64,000 nt of DNA from Salegentibacter flavus (GTDB taxonomy: Bacteria; Bacteroidota; Bacteroidia; Flavobacteriales; Flavobacteriaceae), in NCBI RefSeq assembly GCF_900115145.1, contig NZ_FOVL01000005.1, forward strand, positions 62,001 through 126,000. The letters are read 5' to 3'. The translations under genes were made by a program, and so were the position numbers. Numbering within the stretch: the stretch's first letter is position 1; each line of letters begins with the position of its first letter. Positions 7,359 to 16,153 of this stretch are shown one piece after another. The notes beneath the pieces are model-generated. The model had not been told where the DNA came from. It did no database searches and saw only the letters and a program-made list of their open reading frames with translations.

Positions 7359-9602
7359 TTGAATAGAATAAAGAACTATTTTGAAGATCTTCTCAAGTTT
7401 TTCCGCAGTCCGGACTTTTCCAAGGCGGTGATACTGAGTATTGCAATAAGTTTACCCATTGCTGTTTTTAGTTATCTGGGTAATTATGAAATTGGTGTAG
7501 CCCTGGCTATAGGAGCTCTGCTGAGTTCTCCCAGCGATATTCAGGGAAGTTTTAGCCATAAGATTATCGGTGTATTTCTGGCAGCAATTCTGGCCGGTAT
7601 GGTTTCGCTATTTTTTGGTTATGCTTCAGTGAAAATATGGATATTATTGCCGGTTTTGGCCCTTTTGGTTTTTGGAATCGCATATCTGGCGGTTTTTGGT
7701 TTCAGGGCTTCCCTTGTTGCTTTTTCGGGATTGTTTGCCATAGTGTTAAGTTTCGCCAACATTTCTACTGCCCTTGAAATTTGGGAACGTGCACTATTAA
7801 TAGTTTTAGGCGGCTTATGGTATTTATTATTAAGTGTCTTCTGGCATTATCTAAATCCAAAAAGAGCTACTGAACAACTTTTGGCTCAAGCGTTGGAGCT
7901 TACTGGCCTGTATTTAAAAACTCGTGCGCAATTATTAACCGAAACCGAAAAAAGAGAAAGCCTGAAAAAAGAACTCTTCAGGATACAAGGGGAACTAAAT
8001 GAGAAACACGAAAGTTTAAGGGATACCCTTATAAGGTCCAGATTAAATTTCGGGAATTCTAATTATGCCCGGAAAAGGCTGCTCATATTTATTGAACTGG
8101 TGGATATACTGGAACTGGCTATTGCTAATCCGGTAGATTATGATAAAATGGAGGAAGTTTTCGGGAAAAAATCGAAGATGCCACAAAAGTTAAGTTCACT
8201 TGTGGATAGTCTGGCGCTTCAGTTAGACGAAATCGCTATCTCGCTTCAGAAAAATTCTAATTATACCCAAAAGGAAATCCGGGATAATCTTGAGAAAATT
8301 GAAACCGGGTTTAGTGCTTTCAGAAAAAACCTTGATTCTAATGACATTAAAGAGCATATGTTCCTGCTTCAGAATCTTTTTGATTACCTGGAGAGGCAAG
8401 CTCAAAAAATAAATACTATTGTCAGGATTCTGTATAACCTGGAAGACAGAAAAAGGGTTTTTCCGAAGAAAAATGAGGTTCTGAAATTCATTACGCCACA
8501 GGATTACGATCCCAAAATATTGCTTGAAAATTTAAATTTAGATTCTACGATTTTCAGACATTCTTTACGACTGGCAGTGGTGGTGGTGGTAGGATTTTCA
8601 ATTGGAGCTTATTTCTCCCTGGATAATGCCTACTGGATTCTCTTAACTATTATTGTAATAATGAGGCCCAATTACGGCCTTACGAAAGAACGCTCAAAAC
8701 AAAGGATTATTGGTACGCTTATAGGAGGTGCTATTGCTATTGGGATCGTCTTTTTTGTAAAGAACCAGATCGTTTATGCTATTTTGGGCTTGCTTTCTCT
8801 AACCCTGGCTTTTTCCCTGGTTCAGAGAAATTACAAAACGGCGGCGGTATTTATCACATTAAGTATAGTTTTTATTTATTCTTTATTACAACCAGATGTT
8901 TACAATGTAATTCAGTATAGGATTATTGATACTCTGGTAGGTGCTGGCCTTGCTGCGTTGGGTAACCTGGTGTTATGGCCGGCCTGGGAAGTTAAAGGGA
9001 TTAAAAATGTTATGCTGAAAAGCATTGAGGCCAATAAAATTTATCTTGAAGAAATAGCGAGGTTTTATAAGGTTAAAGGAGACTTGCCGGTTTCCTATAA
9101 GCTTGCCAGAAAGAATGCTTTCCTTGAAACCGGAAACCTTAATATAGCCTTTCAACGGATGACTCAGGAGCCAAGATCCAAACAGAAAGAAATAAGTGGT
9201 GTTTATGAGATCATAGGGATCAATCAAACTTTTCTGGCAGCTCTGGCCTCCCTGGGAACATACATCAGGAACCATAAAACTACCAGTGCTTCAGTGCACT
9301 TTGATATCTTGGTACAACACACGCTTCAAAATTTAAGGAATACTAAAAATGTCCTTTCTGAACAAGAAATAAAAAGGCTACCCGATCAGGAAAATACCCT
9401 TAGAGCAGGGAAAGCCCTAAACAGTAATTTCGAAAACTTATTGCAGAGGAGTGAAGCTCGAATAGAAGATAGAAATTCTCAAGCAGGTGAAAATCTCCAG
9501 GAGCAACTCCGGGAAGCACATTTGGTTATCAATCAATTAAACTGGCTTTTGGAACTTTCGGAAAAACTACAAAAGAACATCACAAAAACACGACTTTACT
9601 AA
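7359..9602 (+). CDS. FUSC-family inner-membrane protein (YccS/YhfK-like)
   Basis: A 747-residue membrane protein with the two-bundle layout of the FUSC/YccS family, related to fusaric-acid resistance and aromatic-acid efflux proteins. The first hydrophobic block covers about residues 20-165. A long charged helical section follows (about 170-395). A second block with the FUSC signature (LRLAVVVVVGFSIGAYFSLD, YWILLTIIVIMRPNYG, RIIGTLIGGAIAI) spans about 400-530. A soluble helical tail completes it. No ATG is available near the conserved start, so the TTG at 7359 is used. The substrate is unknown; efflux or envelope stress are family-based guesses. It reads in the same direction as the secreted protein gene 44 bp downstream. 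Confidence 0.82.
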   Translation: MNRIKNYFEDLLKFFRSPDFSKAVILSIAISLPIAVFSYLGNYEIGVALAIGALLSSPSDIQGSFSHKIIGVFLAAILAGMVSLFFGYASVKIWILLPVLALLVFGIAYLAVFGFRASLVAFSGLFAIVLSFANISTALEIWERALLIVLGGLWYLLLSVFWHYLNPKRATEQLLAQALELTGLYLKTRAQLLTETEKRESLKKELFRIQGELNEKHESLRDTLIRSRLNFGNSNYARKRLLIFIELVDILELAIANPVDYDKMEEVFGKKSKMPQKLSSLVDSLALQLDEIAISLQKNSNYTQKEIRDNLEKIETGFSAFRKNLDSNDIKEHMFLLQNLFDYLERQAQKINTIVRILYNLEDRKRVFPKKNEVLKFITPQDYDPKILLENLNLDSTIFRHSLRLAVVVVVGFSIGAYFSLDNAYWILLTIIVIMRPNYGLTKERSKQRIIGTLIGGAIAIGIVFFVKNQIVYAILGLLSLTLAFSLVQRNYKTAAVFITLSIVFIYSLLQPDVYNVIQYRIIDTLVGAGLAALGNLVLWPAWEVKGIKNVMLKSIEANKIYLEEIARFYKVKGDLPVSYKLARKNAFLETGNLNIAFQRMTQEPRSKQKEISGVYEIIGINQTFLAALASLGTYIRNHKTTSASVHFDILVQHTLQNLRNTKNVLSEQEIKRLPDQENTLRAGKALNSNFENLLQRSEARIEDRNSQAGENLQEQLREAHLVINQLNWLLELSEKLQKNITKTRLY

Positions 9603-9632
9603 GTATTCTTTTTTCGCTATAAGGAGTATTCA

Positions 9633-9640
9633 TAACTTTG
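9633..9640 (+). promoter_or_regulatory. Candidate -7 element just before the type IX substrate gene
   Basis: TAACTTTG fits TAnnTTTG exactly. It ends 6 bp before the ATG at 9647, so a transcript starting the usual few bases downstream would have almost no leader. A good -33 element was not found. Confidence 0.4.
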
Positions 9641-9646
9641 CAGCGA

Positions 9647-11506
9647 ATGAAATATCTGTTTCTTTTTGCCTTATTTATAACCACTTCTCAGGCTTTTTCT
9701 CAATTAGGATTTTGTGAGGGCAGCAAGGGAGATCCCATTTTTCATGAAACCTTCAACGGGGGTGGACCTTTGCCACCAAACACTACCACTTATACTTTTG
9801 TAGATGGTCACGACCCCAATGATGGTGAGTATACCGTATCTGATGAAATTGGAACGGAAATAGGTGGTTGGTTTACTTACCTGCCAAACACTACAATTTC
9901 AAATGGGAATGCGCTTATTGTAAATGCCAGTATTACTGCAGGCCAGTTTTATGAATACCGGGTTTCCGGCCTGTGTGAAAACACCAGCTATGAATTTTCT
10001 GCCTTTCTTATGAATATTTTGAGCCCCACCAGTATATGTGAGGGTGGACACATCCCGATAAATGTAAAGTTCCAGATTTGGGATCAAACAGATACAGAAA
10101 TACTCGCTGAAGGAAGTACAGGTGATATTCAAACTAAGAATTCTCCCCAATGGGAAGAATATGCCCTTACCTTTAAGAGTGAACCGGGACAGGCTTCGGT
10201 TATTTTAAGGATGTATAATAATTCTGATGGTGGCTGCGGAAATGACCTGGCCATAGACGATATTATTTTCAGGTCTTGTGGTGATTTGACTGAAATCTCT
10301 ACCCCCATGGTAGATGCTTCAGAATTAAACCTATGTGAAGAAAATGCACCTATCAGTCTTGATCTTACTGCAACTCCGGATTTTTCAGCCTATGACGACC
10401 ATTATTTTCAATGGCAGGAAAGTACGAATAATGACGACTGGGACGATATTCCCGGTGAAATCAGTGATGAATACACAACACCGCAGCTCAGCAGCTCTCG
10501 ATATTACCGGGTAAAGGTAGCCGAAGATCCGGTGAATCTCGCTAATAATTTGTGCAGTACAGTTTCTGAACCATTCTTAATAAATATAGTTGAAACCCCT
10601 AAAGCTCCGGTTAGTAACGGAGATAAAACAATTTGTAGTAACGAAGAAATCCCCTCGCTTAGCGTGGAAATCGAGGATGATGAAACTGTGAATTGGTATG
10701 CATCAGAAATCGGTGCAGACCTTTTGCTTGAAAACTCAGAAAATTTCACTCCGGAAGATGGGGGAATCTATTATGCTGAAGCGGTTAAACCCGGTTTTGA
10801 GTGCGCTGCCAGCAAACGTACTCCCGTAGAATTGGAAATTTATGAGGTGCCGTTAGCAGAGGATGAAAAGCTTCAGATCTGTGAGCAGGGAGAACTGGAA
10901 CTTGATGCCGGGGTTGATGTTTCGCTTTATAATTGGAGTACAGGGGAGACTACCAGGAAGATAAGTGTTAATACGCCTGGAAATTACAGGGTGGACCTTA
11001 TTAATTCCAATGGGTGTTCGGCTATAAAGAATATTGAAGTTACGGCAGTAGATTTAGTAGGTATAGAAGATATAATTTCAGATGAAAGAAAGCTTATTAT
11101 TAAACCTATGGTAAATGGCGAATTTGAATATTCCATTGACGGAAATATTTTTCAGGAATCCAATGAATTTAATTTATCGGGTGGGGTTTATACTGTTTAT
11201 ATGAGAGATAAGGCGGGCTGTGAAACTATTTCGCAGGACTTCCCTCATCTTGTATTTCCGAAGTTCATCACCCCAAATGGTGATGGCTACAATGATAGTT
11301 TTAGAGTAAAAGGCCTTGAGTTTTTTAGCAAGTCAAGGATACGTATTTACGACCGATATGGGAAGTTGCTAAAATCGGGAAATGGCCAAAACTTCAGTTG
11401 GGACGGAAGACTGGATGGTCGTGAGCTTCCGTCAACCGATTACTGGTATGAAATAAAGATTGAGAATTTCCCGGTGCAAAAAGGACATTTCAGTCTTATA
11501 CGCTAA
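9647..11506 (+). CDS. Secreted multidomain protein with gliding-motility-type C-terminal (T9SS type B) domain
   Basis: A large surface or secreted protein. From the ATG at 9647 it begins with a signal peptide ending at FSQ (MKYLFLFALFITTSQAFSQ). The first ~200 residues look like a jelly-roll module (GWFTYLPNTT, YEFSAFLMN, LAIDDIIFRSCG). Two or more Ig-like SprB-repeat-style modules follow (SVEIEDDETVNWYASEIGA; LDAGVDVSLYNWSTGET). The last ~85 residues are the typical type B sorting domain: FPKFITPNGDGYNDSF, RIRIYDRYGKLLK and DYWYEIKI. Family knowledge says such proteins cross the outer membrane by the type IX system. The 3' end overlaps the convergent MFS gene by 11 bp. Ligand unknown. Confidence 0.87.
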   Translation: MKYLFLFALFITTSQAFSQLGFCEGSKGDPIFHETFNGGGPLPPNTTTYTFVDGHDPNDGEYTVSDEIGTEIGGWFTYLPNTTISNGNALIVNASITAGQFYEYRVSGLCENTSYEFSAFLMNILSPTSICEGGHIPINVKFQIWDQTDTEILAEGSTGDIQTKNSPQWEEYALTFKSEPGQASVILRMYNNSDGGCGNDLAIDDIIFRSCGDLTEISTPMVDASELNLCEENAPISLDLTATPDFSAYDDHYFQWQESTNNDDWDDIPGEISDEYTTPQLSSSRYYRVKVAEDPVNLANNLCSTVSEPFLINIVETPKAPVSNGDKTICSNEEIPSLSVEIEDDETVNWYASEIGADLLLENSENFTPEDGGIYYAEAVKPGFECAASKRTPVELEIYEVPLAEDEKLQICEQGELELDAGVDVSLYNWSTGETTRKISVNTPGNYRVDLINSNGCSAIKNIEVTAVDLVGIEDIISDERKLIIKPMVNGEFEYSIDGNIFQESNEFNLSGGVYTVYMRDKAGCETISQDFPHLVFPKFITPNGDGYNDSFRVKGLEFFSKSRIRIYDRYGKLLKSGNGQNFSWDGRLDGRELPSTDYWYEIKIENFPVQKGHFSLIR

Positions 11507-12695
11507 TTGTTTTAATCCGCTGATTATTAAACGCCACTAAAGTCATTATGCCGATAATCATCAGCATAATATAGCTGAAGTCTATATTTAAATCCAAAAG
11601 GAACCCTACCAGAAGAGGGCCCAGGGCGGTACTAATAACCATAAACATTGTGAAGACACTCCTTATAGCTCCCATTCTCTCTGTTCCGTACATTTCAGCA
11701 ATAAGGGAAGTTTGCACGGTGCCAGACATACCAACCGTTATTCCCGCAAGTATGAGAAAAATAAATGCACCCATTATACTTTCCATAAACGCGAAGGGTA
11801 TAAGGCCAATTATTATGGGAATTAAAAACCAGCGAAACATTTTTCTGGCGGTGAATTTATCAACCCACATTCCGCCGAAAATAGAAAACAGTAGTCTGGT
11901 GATTGCGTAAACGGTAAAGAAGCTGGCGTACAATTGCACCGACCAACCTTTATTTTCAACAAAAACATATTGGTAGAAAAAGATCGCGGTAATAGAAAAA
12001 CTCAGAATAAAACTCGCAGGCATCATTATGCCAAATCTCTTTTCAAAAACCACGCTTTTATAATCTTTAAGCAGGGTCCAGGTTGATGGTCTTTTTTGCG
12101 TAGAAAGCTGTTTGTCGAATTCACTTAGATCGGTAAAACGCAACCTGATAAGATAAAGCAATAAGCCTATTCCACTTGCAATGGTAGCTATGCGCCAGTC
12201 GAACCAGGAAATCAATAACGCGATAATTAGCGGAAAGATGCCTTCTCCAATTGAATAGCCAAGAGAGGAAATGCTCAAGGCCTTACCACGGTTCTTATCG
12301 AAATATTTCGAAATTATTGTCATACTAATATGACTTAGCAATCCTTGTCCCATTAGCCTTAATCCCATTAATGCTATAAAGAGTAGAAAGATGTTGAAGG
12401 AAAAACCTAAAAGAATTGCCGATAGAGCAAGGCCCAGAACCGTGTATGCGGTAACTTTTTTGGCCGGTTTATGGTCTACAGTATGTCCTACAGTGAGCAT
12501 TATTATGGAAGCCGCCACGGTGCATCCGGCATAAATGGCTCCGAATGAACCTTCGGTTAACCTGAAGTCTCTGATAATTTCCGGAACATAAAGGGAAATG
12601 AGAAAGGTTTGTCCAAAACTGGAAAGAAAGGTTAATAACCAACCAAAACTTACTTTTTTAAAATGTTCTTTTGCGAAATAGTAAAACTCCTTCAA
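11496..12695 (-). CDS. Major facilitator superfamily transporter
   Basis: A 399-residue inner-membrane transporter with about 12 helices in two halves of six. The MFS loop between helices 2 and 3 is seen as GHTVDHKPAKKVTAY, and its counterpart in the second half as GGMWVDKFTARKMFRW. Signature phrases such as GAIYAGCTVAASIIM and GTERMGAIRSVFTMFMVIST support the family. No ATG lies near the start; a TTG at 12695 is the best candidate. The substrate cannot be predicted. Its end overlaps the convergent secreted-protein gene by 11 bp, leaving no room for a separate terminator. Confidence 0.85.
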   Translation of the reverse strand: MKEFYYFAKEHFKKVSFGWLLTFLSSFGQTFLISLYVPEIIRDFRLTEGSFGAIYAGCTVAASIIMLTVGHTVDHKPAKKVTAYTVLGLALSAILLGFSFNIFLLFIALMGLRLMGQGLLSHISMTIISKYFDKNRGKALSISSLGYSIGEGIFPLIIALLISWFDWRIATIASGIGLLLYLIRLRFTDLSEFDKQLSTQKRPSTWTLLKDYKSVVFEKRFGIMMPASFILSFSITAIFFYQYVFVENKGWSVQLYASFFTVYAITRLLFSIFGGMWVDKFTARKMFRWFLIPIIIGLIPFAFMESIMGAFIFLILAGITVGMSGTVQTSLIAEMYGTERMGAIRSVFTMFMVISTALGPLLVGFLLDLNIDFSYIMLMIIGIMTLVAFNNQRIKTISV

Positions 12696-12835
12696 ATCCA
12701 GTTTAATTAAAGTTAGTCCGTCAAAGGTAAAATCTATAATTCAAAGTTTATTATTATTTCCAGCATTTTCAAAACCCCTTCCGGGCTCTTTTAAGTATTT
12801 AAGGAAAAATCAAGAAAATTTGTTTTTCTATTGAT

Positions 12836-12843
12836 TACTTTTG
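12836..12843 (+). promoter_or_regulatory. Candidate -7 element of the cysE-cysM operon
   Basis: TACTTTTG, a match to TAnnTTTG, 31 bp before the cysE ATG. A TTTG at 12819-12822 lies upstream, but the spacing is only 13 bp, shorter than the consensus. Confidence 0.45.
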
Positions 12844-12874
12844 AAATAGTGCTTAACAATCAATTATTATTTAA

Positions 12875-13663
12875 ATGATAGAAAAAAAGGTAATTGCCGA
12901 TATTCAGAAGCAAAAGCGACTTCCCAACTTAAAGTTATGTATTAAGGAAAAAACCGAAGCTTTCGTCGATAAGCTCTTTTACACCCTTTTTGATGCAGAT
13001 ACCCGGGTGGAGGATAATATTGAGCAACTGGAAAAGGATTTTTCTGAATTGGCTGAACTCGTATGCTGGCAACCGAATAAATCCTGTCACGAGATTTGGT
13101 GTGGTTACCTGAGACTTCTTCCGGAAATCTTAACAAAATTGAATAAGGATGCCAGTGCTATATCCCAAAATGACCCCGCTGCAAATTCTGTTGAAGAGGT
13201 ATATCTATCTTACCCTGGATTCTTTGCCATTGCCATCTACCGGTTAAGCCATGAATTTTATAAGATTGGCTTCCCGCTGGTCCCAAGATTAATGACCGAG
13301 TGTGCACACACCCTAACCGGAACAGATATTAACCCCGGTGCTGAAATTGGAGTTCCCTTCTTTATAGACCACGCAACAGGAGTTGTGATAGGGGAGACAG
13401 CCGTAATAAAAAACAATGTAAAGATTTATCAGGGAGTCACTCTTGGAGCTCTTTATGTAGACAGGAATTTGAGGGATACCAAAAGACATCCTACCATTGA
13501 AAATAATGTGACCATTTACGCTAATGCCACCATTCTAGGAGGAGAGACGGTAGTTGGGGCGAATAGTATGATTGGGGGGAATGTGTGGTTAACAAAATCG
13601 GTTCCGGAGAATTCTATAGTCACCCATAATCCGCAGATTAACATTAAAAACAGCATGGAATAA
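12875..13663 (+). CDS. cysE: Serine O-acetyltransferase
   Basis: Transfers acetyl from acetyl-CoA to L-serine to give O-acetylserine, the first step of cysteine synthesis. The 262-residue protein has an N-terminal helical domain and a left-handed beta-helix of hexapeptide repeats in the C-terminal ~120 residues. The active-site block is clear: LTGTDINPGAEIGVPFFIDH, GVVIGETAVI and VKIYQGVTLGAL. The His of FIDHATG and an Asp/His in the helical part fit the family. It uses a clear ATG. The cysM gene follows after one base, so both steps of the pathway are expressed together. Confidence 0.93.
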   Translation: MIEKKVIADIQKQKRLPNLKLCIKEKTEAFVDKLFYTLFDADTRVEDNIEQLEKDFSELAELVCWQPNKSCHEIWCGYLRLLPEILTKLNKDASAISQNDPAANSVEEVYLSYPGFFAIAIYRLSHEFYKIGFPLVPRLMTECAHTLTGTDINPGAEIGVPFFIDHATGVVIGETAVIKNNVKIYQGVTLGALYVDRNLRDTKRHPTIENNVTIYANATILGGETVVGANSMIGGNVWLTKSVPENSIVTHNPQINIKNSME

Positions 13664-13664
13664 T

Positions 13665-14552
13665 ATGAATGATTCTATATTAAATCTAATAGGAAATACT
13701 CCCCTGGTAAAAGCCAATAGATTAGTTAAAAACCCCAATGTTCAGCTTTATTTTAAGCTTGAGAGCCAGAATCCTGGCGGAAGTGTGAAGGATCGGGCTG
13801 CTTACAATATGATCAAAAGCGCCTTGGAGAGAGGTGAAATTAACAAGGATACCAGGTTAATTGAACCTACAAGTGGAAATACAGGAATAGCCCTTGCAAT
13901 GATCGCGGGTATTTTTCATCTGAATTTAGAACTTGTAATGCCAGAGAATTCCACTGTAGAACGGGTGCAAACGATGAGAGCCTATGGAGCGACCGTAACT
14001 TTAACAGATGCTGAAGGAGGTATTGAGGGAGCCCGTGATTATGCCGAAGCCAAGCTAAAAGATGGGGATCATTATATGTTCAATCAATTCGCAAATGACG
14101 ATAACTGGAAAGCCCATTATAACAGTACGGGTCCGGAAATCTGGAACGACACCCATCATAAGATAACTCATTTTGTTTCATCAATGGGGACCACTGGTAC
14201 CATTATGGGAACTTCAACCTATTTAAAAGAAAAGAATAAGGATATTCAAATTGTTGGGGTGCAACCTACCGATGAATCCAGGATTCCGGGAATTCGGAAA
14301 TGGAAAGAAGAATATCTCCCTAAAATATTTAAAAAAGAGAAAGTAGATCGTATTCTGGAAGTTAGTGAAGAGGAGGCAAAATTAACAACTATAAAACTTG
14401 CCCGCCAGGAAGGTATTTTTGCTGGGATGAGTAGTGGTGGAGCGGCTGCAGCGGCAGTTCGCTTATGTGAAGAATTAGAAAGTGGCTTGGTGGTAAGTAT
14501 AATTTGTGATCGTGGAGATCGCTATTTATCATCTGATCTTTTTGACGTATAA
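13665..14552 (+). CDS. cysM: Cysteine synthase (O-acetylserine sulfhydrylase B type)
   Basis: PLP enzyme joining O-acetylserine and sulfide (or thiosulfate in CysM types) to make cysteine. The 295-residue length matches CysM. Lys42 in PGGSVKDRAA is the PLP-binding lysine. The substrate loop EPTSGNTGIALAM and the phosphate-binding glycine block VSSMGTTGTIMGTS are both present. The C-terminal GMSSGGAAAAA holds the serine that contacts the PLP ring nitrogen. The ATG is separated from the cysE stop by a single base, indicating translational coupling. The choice of CysM over CysK rests on length and the residue pattern, so it is probable rather than certain. Confidence 0.92.
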   Translation: MNDSILNLIGNTPLVKANRLVKNPNVQLYFKLESQNPGGSVKDRAAYNMIKSALERGEINKDTRLIEPTSGNTGIALAMIAGIFHLNLELVMPENSTVERVQTMRAYGATVTLTDAEGGIEGARDYAEAKLKDGDHYMFNQFANDDNWKAHYNSTGPEIWNDTHHKITHFVSSMGTTGTIMGTSTYLKEKNKDIQIVGVQPTDESRIPGIRKWKEEYLPKIFKKEKVDRILEVSEEEAKLTTIKLARQEGIFAGMSSGGAAAAAVRLCEELESGLVVSIICDRGDRYLSSDLFDV

Positions 14553-14584
14553 AAAACACGGCCTAACCAAAGGCCGTGTTCTCT
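14551..14584 (+). terminator. Terminator between cysM and the convergent gene
   Basis: AACACGGCCT pairs with AGGCCGTGTT around the loop AACCAA. An A run on the left serves the minus-strand gene and a short T-rich end serves cysM. It overlaps the cysM stop codon region. Confidence 0.82.
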
Positions 14585-14599
14585 TCTGAAAAACTAAAA

Positions 14600-15157
14600 C
14601 TACATTGCTGCGATTTTACCCATTCCTGATTTATCCAGGTTCACCTTGATATTTTTGCTTTTAGACCCGTTTCTAAGTTTAATTTTATAGAACTCCTTAT
14701 CCAAAACCCAACTATTCCTGGAAGACGCAATATGCTTATTTCCTACAATCGAGTAATTTGGATTTTGTTTTAGTATACTTACTGTTGTCTCATAAGGCAT
14801 TTTTACATTTTTAAAAACCTGGTGACTGGTTAAAAGCTCACCTTGTTCATTAAATTTTACCTTTAGGTCTCCTTTGTTGGTCTTAAAGGACACTTCGTAA
14901 ATATCATAATCGGAGTCTCGGTTGGCAGCGATAAATTTTTGAATATCAAAATTTTCACGTACAAACCTTAGAGGGCTTTCATTAAAGTGCCCGGTGTATT
15001 TCTCTGGAATACTCACAGTTAATGCATGTGAATCGGGATCCAATTTGAGTGCTTCGGAGCTTAGCTCCATTGTTACTTCATCCAAACGGATGACTTTTTG
15101 TGCATAGCTGGAGAATACAATCCCCATAAATACTATGCTGAAAATTAACTTTTTCAT
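14600..15157 (-). CDS. Secreted protein of unknown function, possibly PepSY-like
   Basis: A 185-residue protein with a clear signal peptide (MKKLIFSIVFMGIVFSSYAQ), so it is periplasmic or secreted. The mature part alternates strands and helices. A segment reading VSFKTNKGDLKVKFNEQGELL looks like the beta-hairpin of PepSY-like modules, and IKLRNGSKSKNIKVNLDKSG may be a second copy. I cannot name the family with confidence. It converges on cysM and lies next to a divergently placed Crp/Fnr regulator on the same strand (107 bp gap), with no evidence of shared control. Confidence 0.6.
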   Translation of the reverse strand: MKKLIFSIVFMGIVFSSYAQKVIRLDEVTMELSSEALKLDPDSHALTVSIPEKYTGHFNESPLRFVRENFDIQKFIAANRDSDYDIYEVSFKTNKGDLKVKFNEQGELLTSHQVFKNVKMPYETTVSILKQNPNYSIVGNKHIASSRNSWVLDKEFYKIKLRNGSKSKNIKVNLDKSGMGKIAAM

Positions 15158-15264
15158 GACAGTATATTTTTTAGATTCATGTAAAGATATCGCAGGTGTA
15201 AAAGAAGAAATACTACGTAAGTAGCACTAAATCAATATTATATAATATTTAACGCTTGTTGTAT

Positions 15265-15963
15265 TTAACCGGAAGAGTGATTTTTTTCGGCTTGCTTTAA
15301 AAGTAATTCCAGGTTTTTGATTTCAACTTTTTTCCGACTAATTTTTAGAATACCATCTTTTTTAAATTGCTGCAGATGCCTGTTCACCACAGCACGTGTA
15401 GAACCAATAAGATTAGCCAGTTCGTCATTGGAAAGATCATTAATCAGTTCGAGTTTGTTTGACTTCTTGTTAATATTTGTCAATATTAATCTAGCCAGCC
15501 GACTGGAAATATCTGCCAGCACAACGTTTGAAGTGTACTCCTCGAGAATACGGATTTGTCTGCCCAAATATGGCAAAAGCGATTTATTGATCTGGGGAAA
15601 TTTCACAATCCATTCCCGCATAGTTTCAATGGGAACAGATAGAAGGGTAGCTTCATCTAAGGTTTCATAAAAAACTCTGTGTTCACAGTTTTCAAGAAGG
15701 CATAATATATCGAATACATCATTTTTTTTTAGAAGAAACAAAGTGAGTTCTCTGGCACTTTCGGGATCTACCCGGTAAATTTTAACCCGTCCTTCCGCGA
15801 TTATGTAAAACTTGAAGAGGGTTGGTGTTTTGGTGATATTACAGGTGTTTTTAGGCCATACCTCTTCCTGAAATGAAGTTAAAAAACCCTGTAGTTTTTC
15901 TTCCTCCAAGTCTTTGAATAATATATTTTCCCTTAATAAATCTATATAATTTTCCCCTATCAT
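15265..15963 (-). CDS. Crp/Fnr-family transcriptional regulator
   Basis: A 232-residue DNA-binding regulator. Residues about 15-140 form the cyclic-nucleotide-binding-like barrel (KFYIIAEGRVKIYRVDPE, TLFLLKKNDVFDILCLLEN). A long dimerisation helix follows, and the C-terminal winged helix carries the recognition motif LANLIGSTRAVVNRHLQQFK. The residues that contact cAMP in CRP are not obviously conserved, nor is the N-terminal Cys cluster of FNR, so the signal is unknown. The recognition helix contains the S/T-R-x2-V-x-R pattern typical of the family. It is divergent from the helicase gene across 190 bp. Confidence 0.87.
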   Translation of the reverse strand: MIGENYIDLLRENILFKDLEEEKLQGFLTSFQEEVWPKNTCNITKTPTLFKFYIIAEGRVKIYRVDPESARELTLFLLKKNDVFDILCLLENCEHRVFYETLDEATLLSVPIETMREWIVKFPQINKSLLPYLGRQIRILEEYTSNVVLADISSRLARLILTNINKKSNKLELINDLSNDELANLIGSTRAVVNRHLQQFKKDGILKISRKKVEIKNLELLLKQAEKNHSSG

Positions 15964-16119
15964 AAAATAGATTTTATGTTTATGTGATTTCAGAAAACAA
16001 GGGGGGAGTGAGGAATTTTCAATTTGAGGTGAACGAAGATATTTCTATAAAAATATAAAAAAGGAAAATTCAATTTTTTATTTCCTACATAAATATTTTC
16101 CTAAACTTAAGAAATCAGC

Positions 16120-16127
16120 TATTTTTG
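16120..16127 (+). promoter_or_regulatory. Candidate -7 element upstream of SF2 helicase
   Basis: TATTTTTG, a match to TAnnTTTG, placed 26 bp before the ATG at 16154. It supports the ATG over the upstream TTG at 16133, which would give a leaderless message. Confidence 0.45.
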
Positions 16128-16153
16128 CAAAATTGGAGTTATTAAAAGATACT

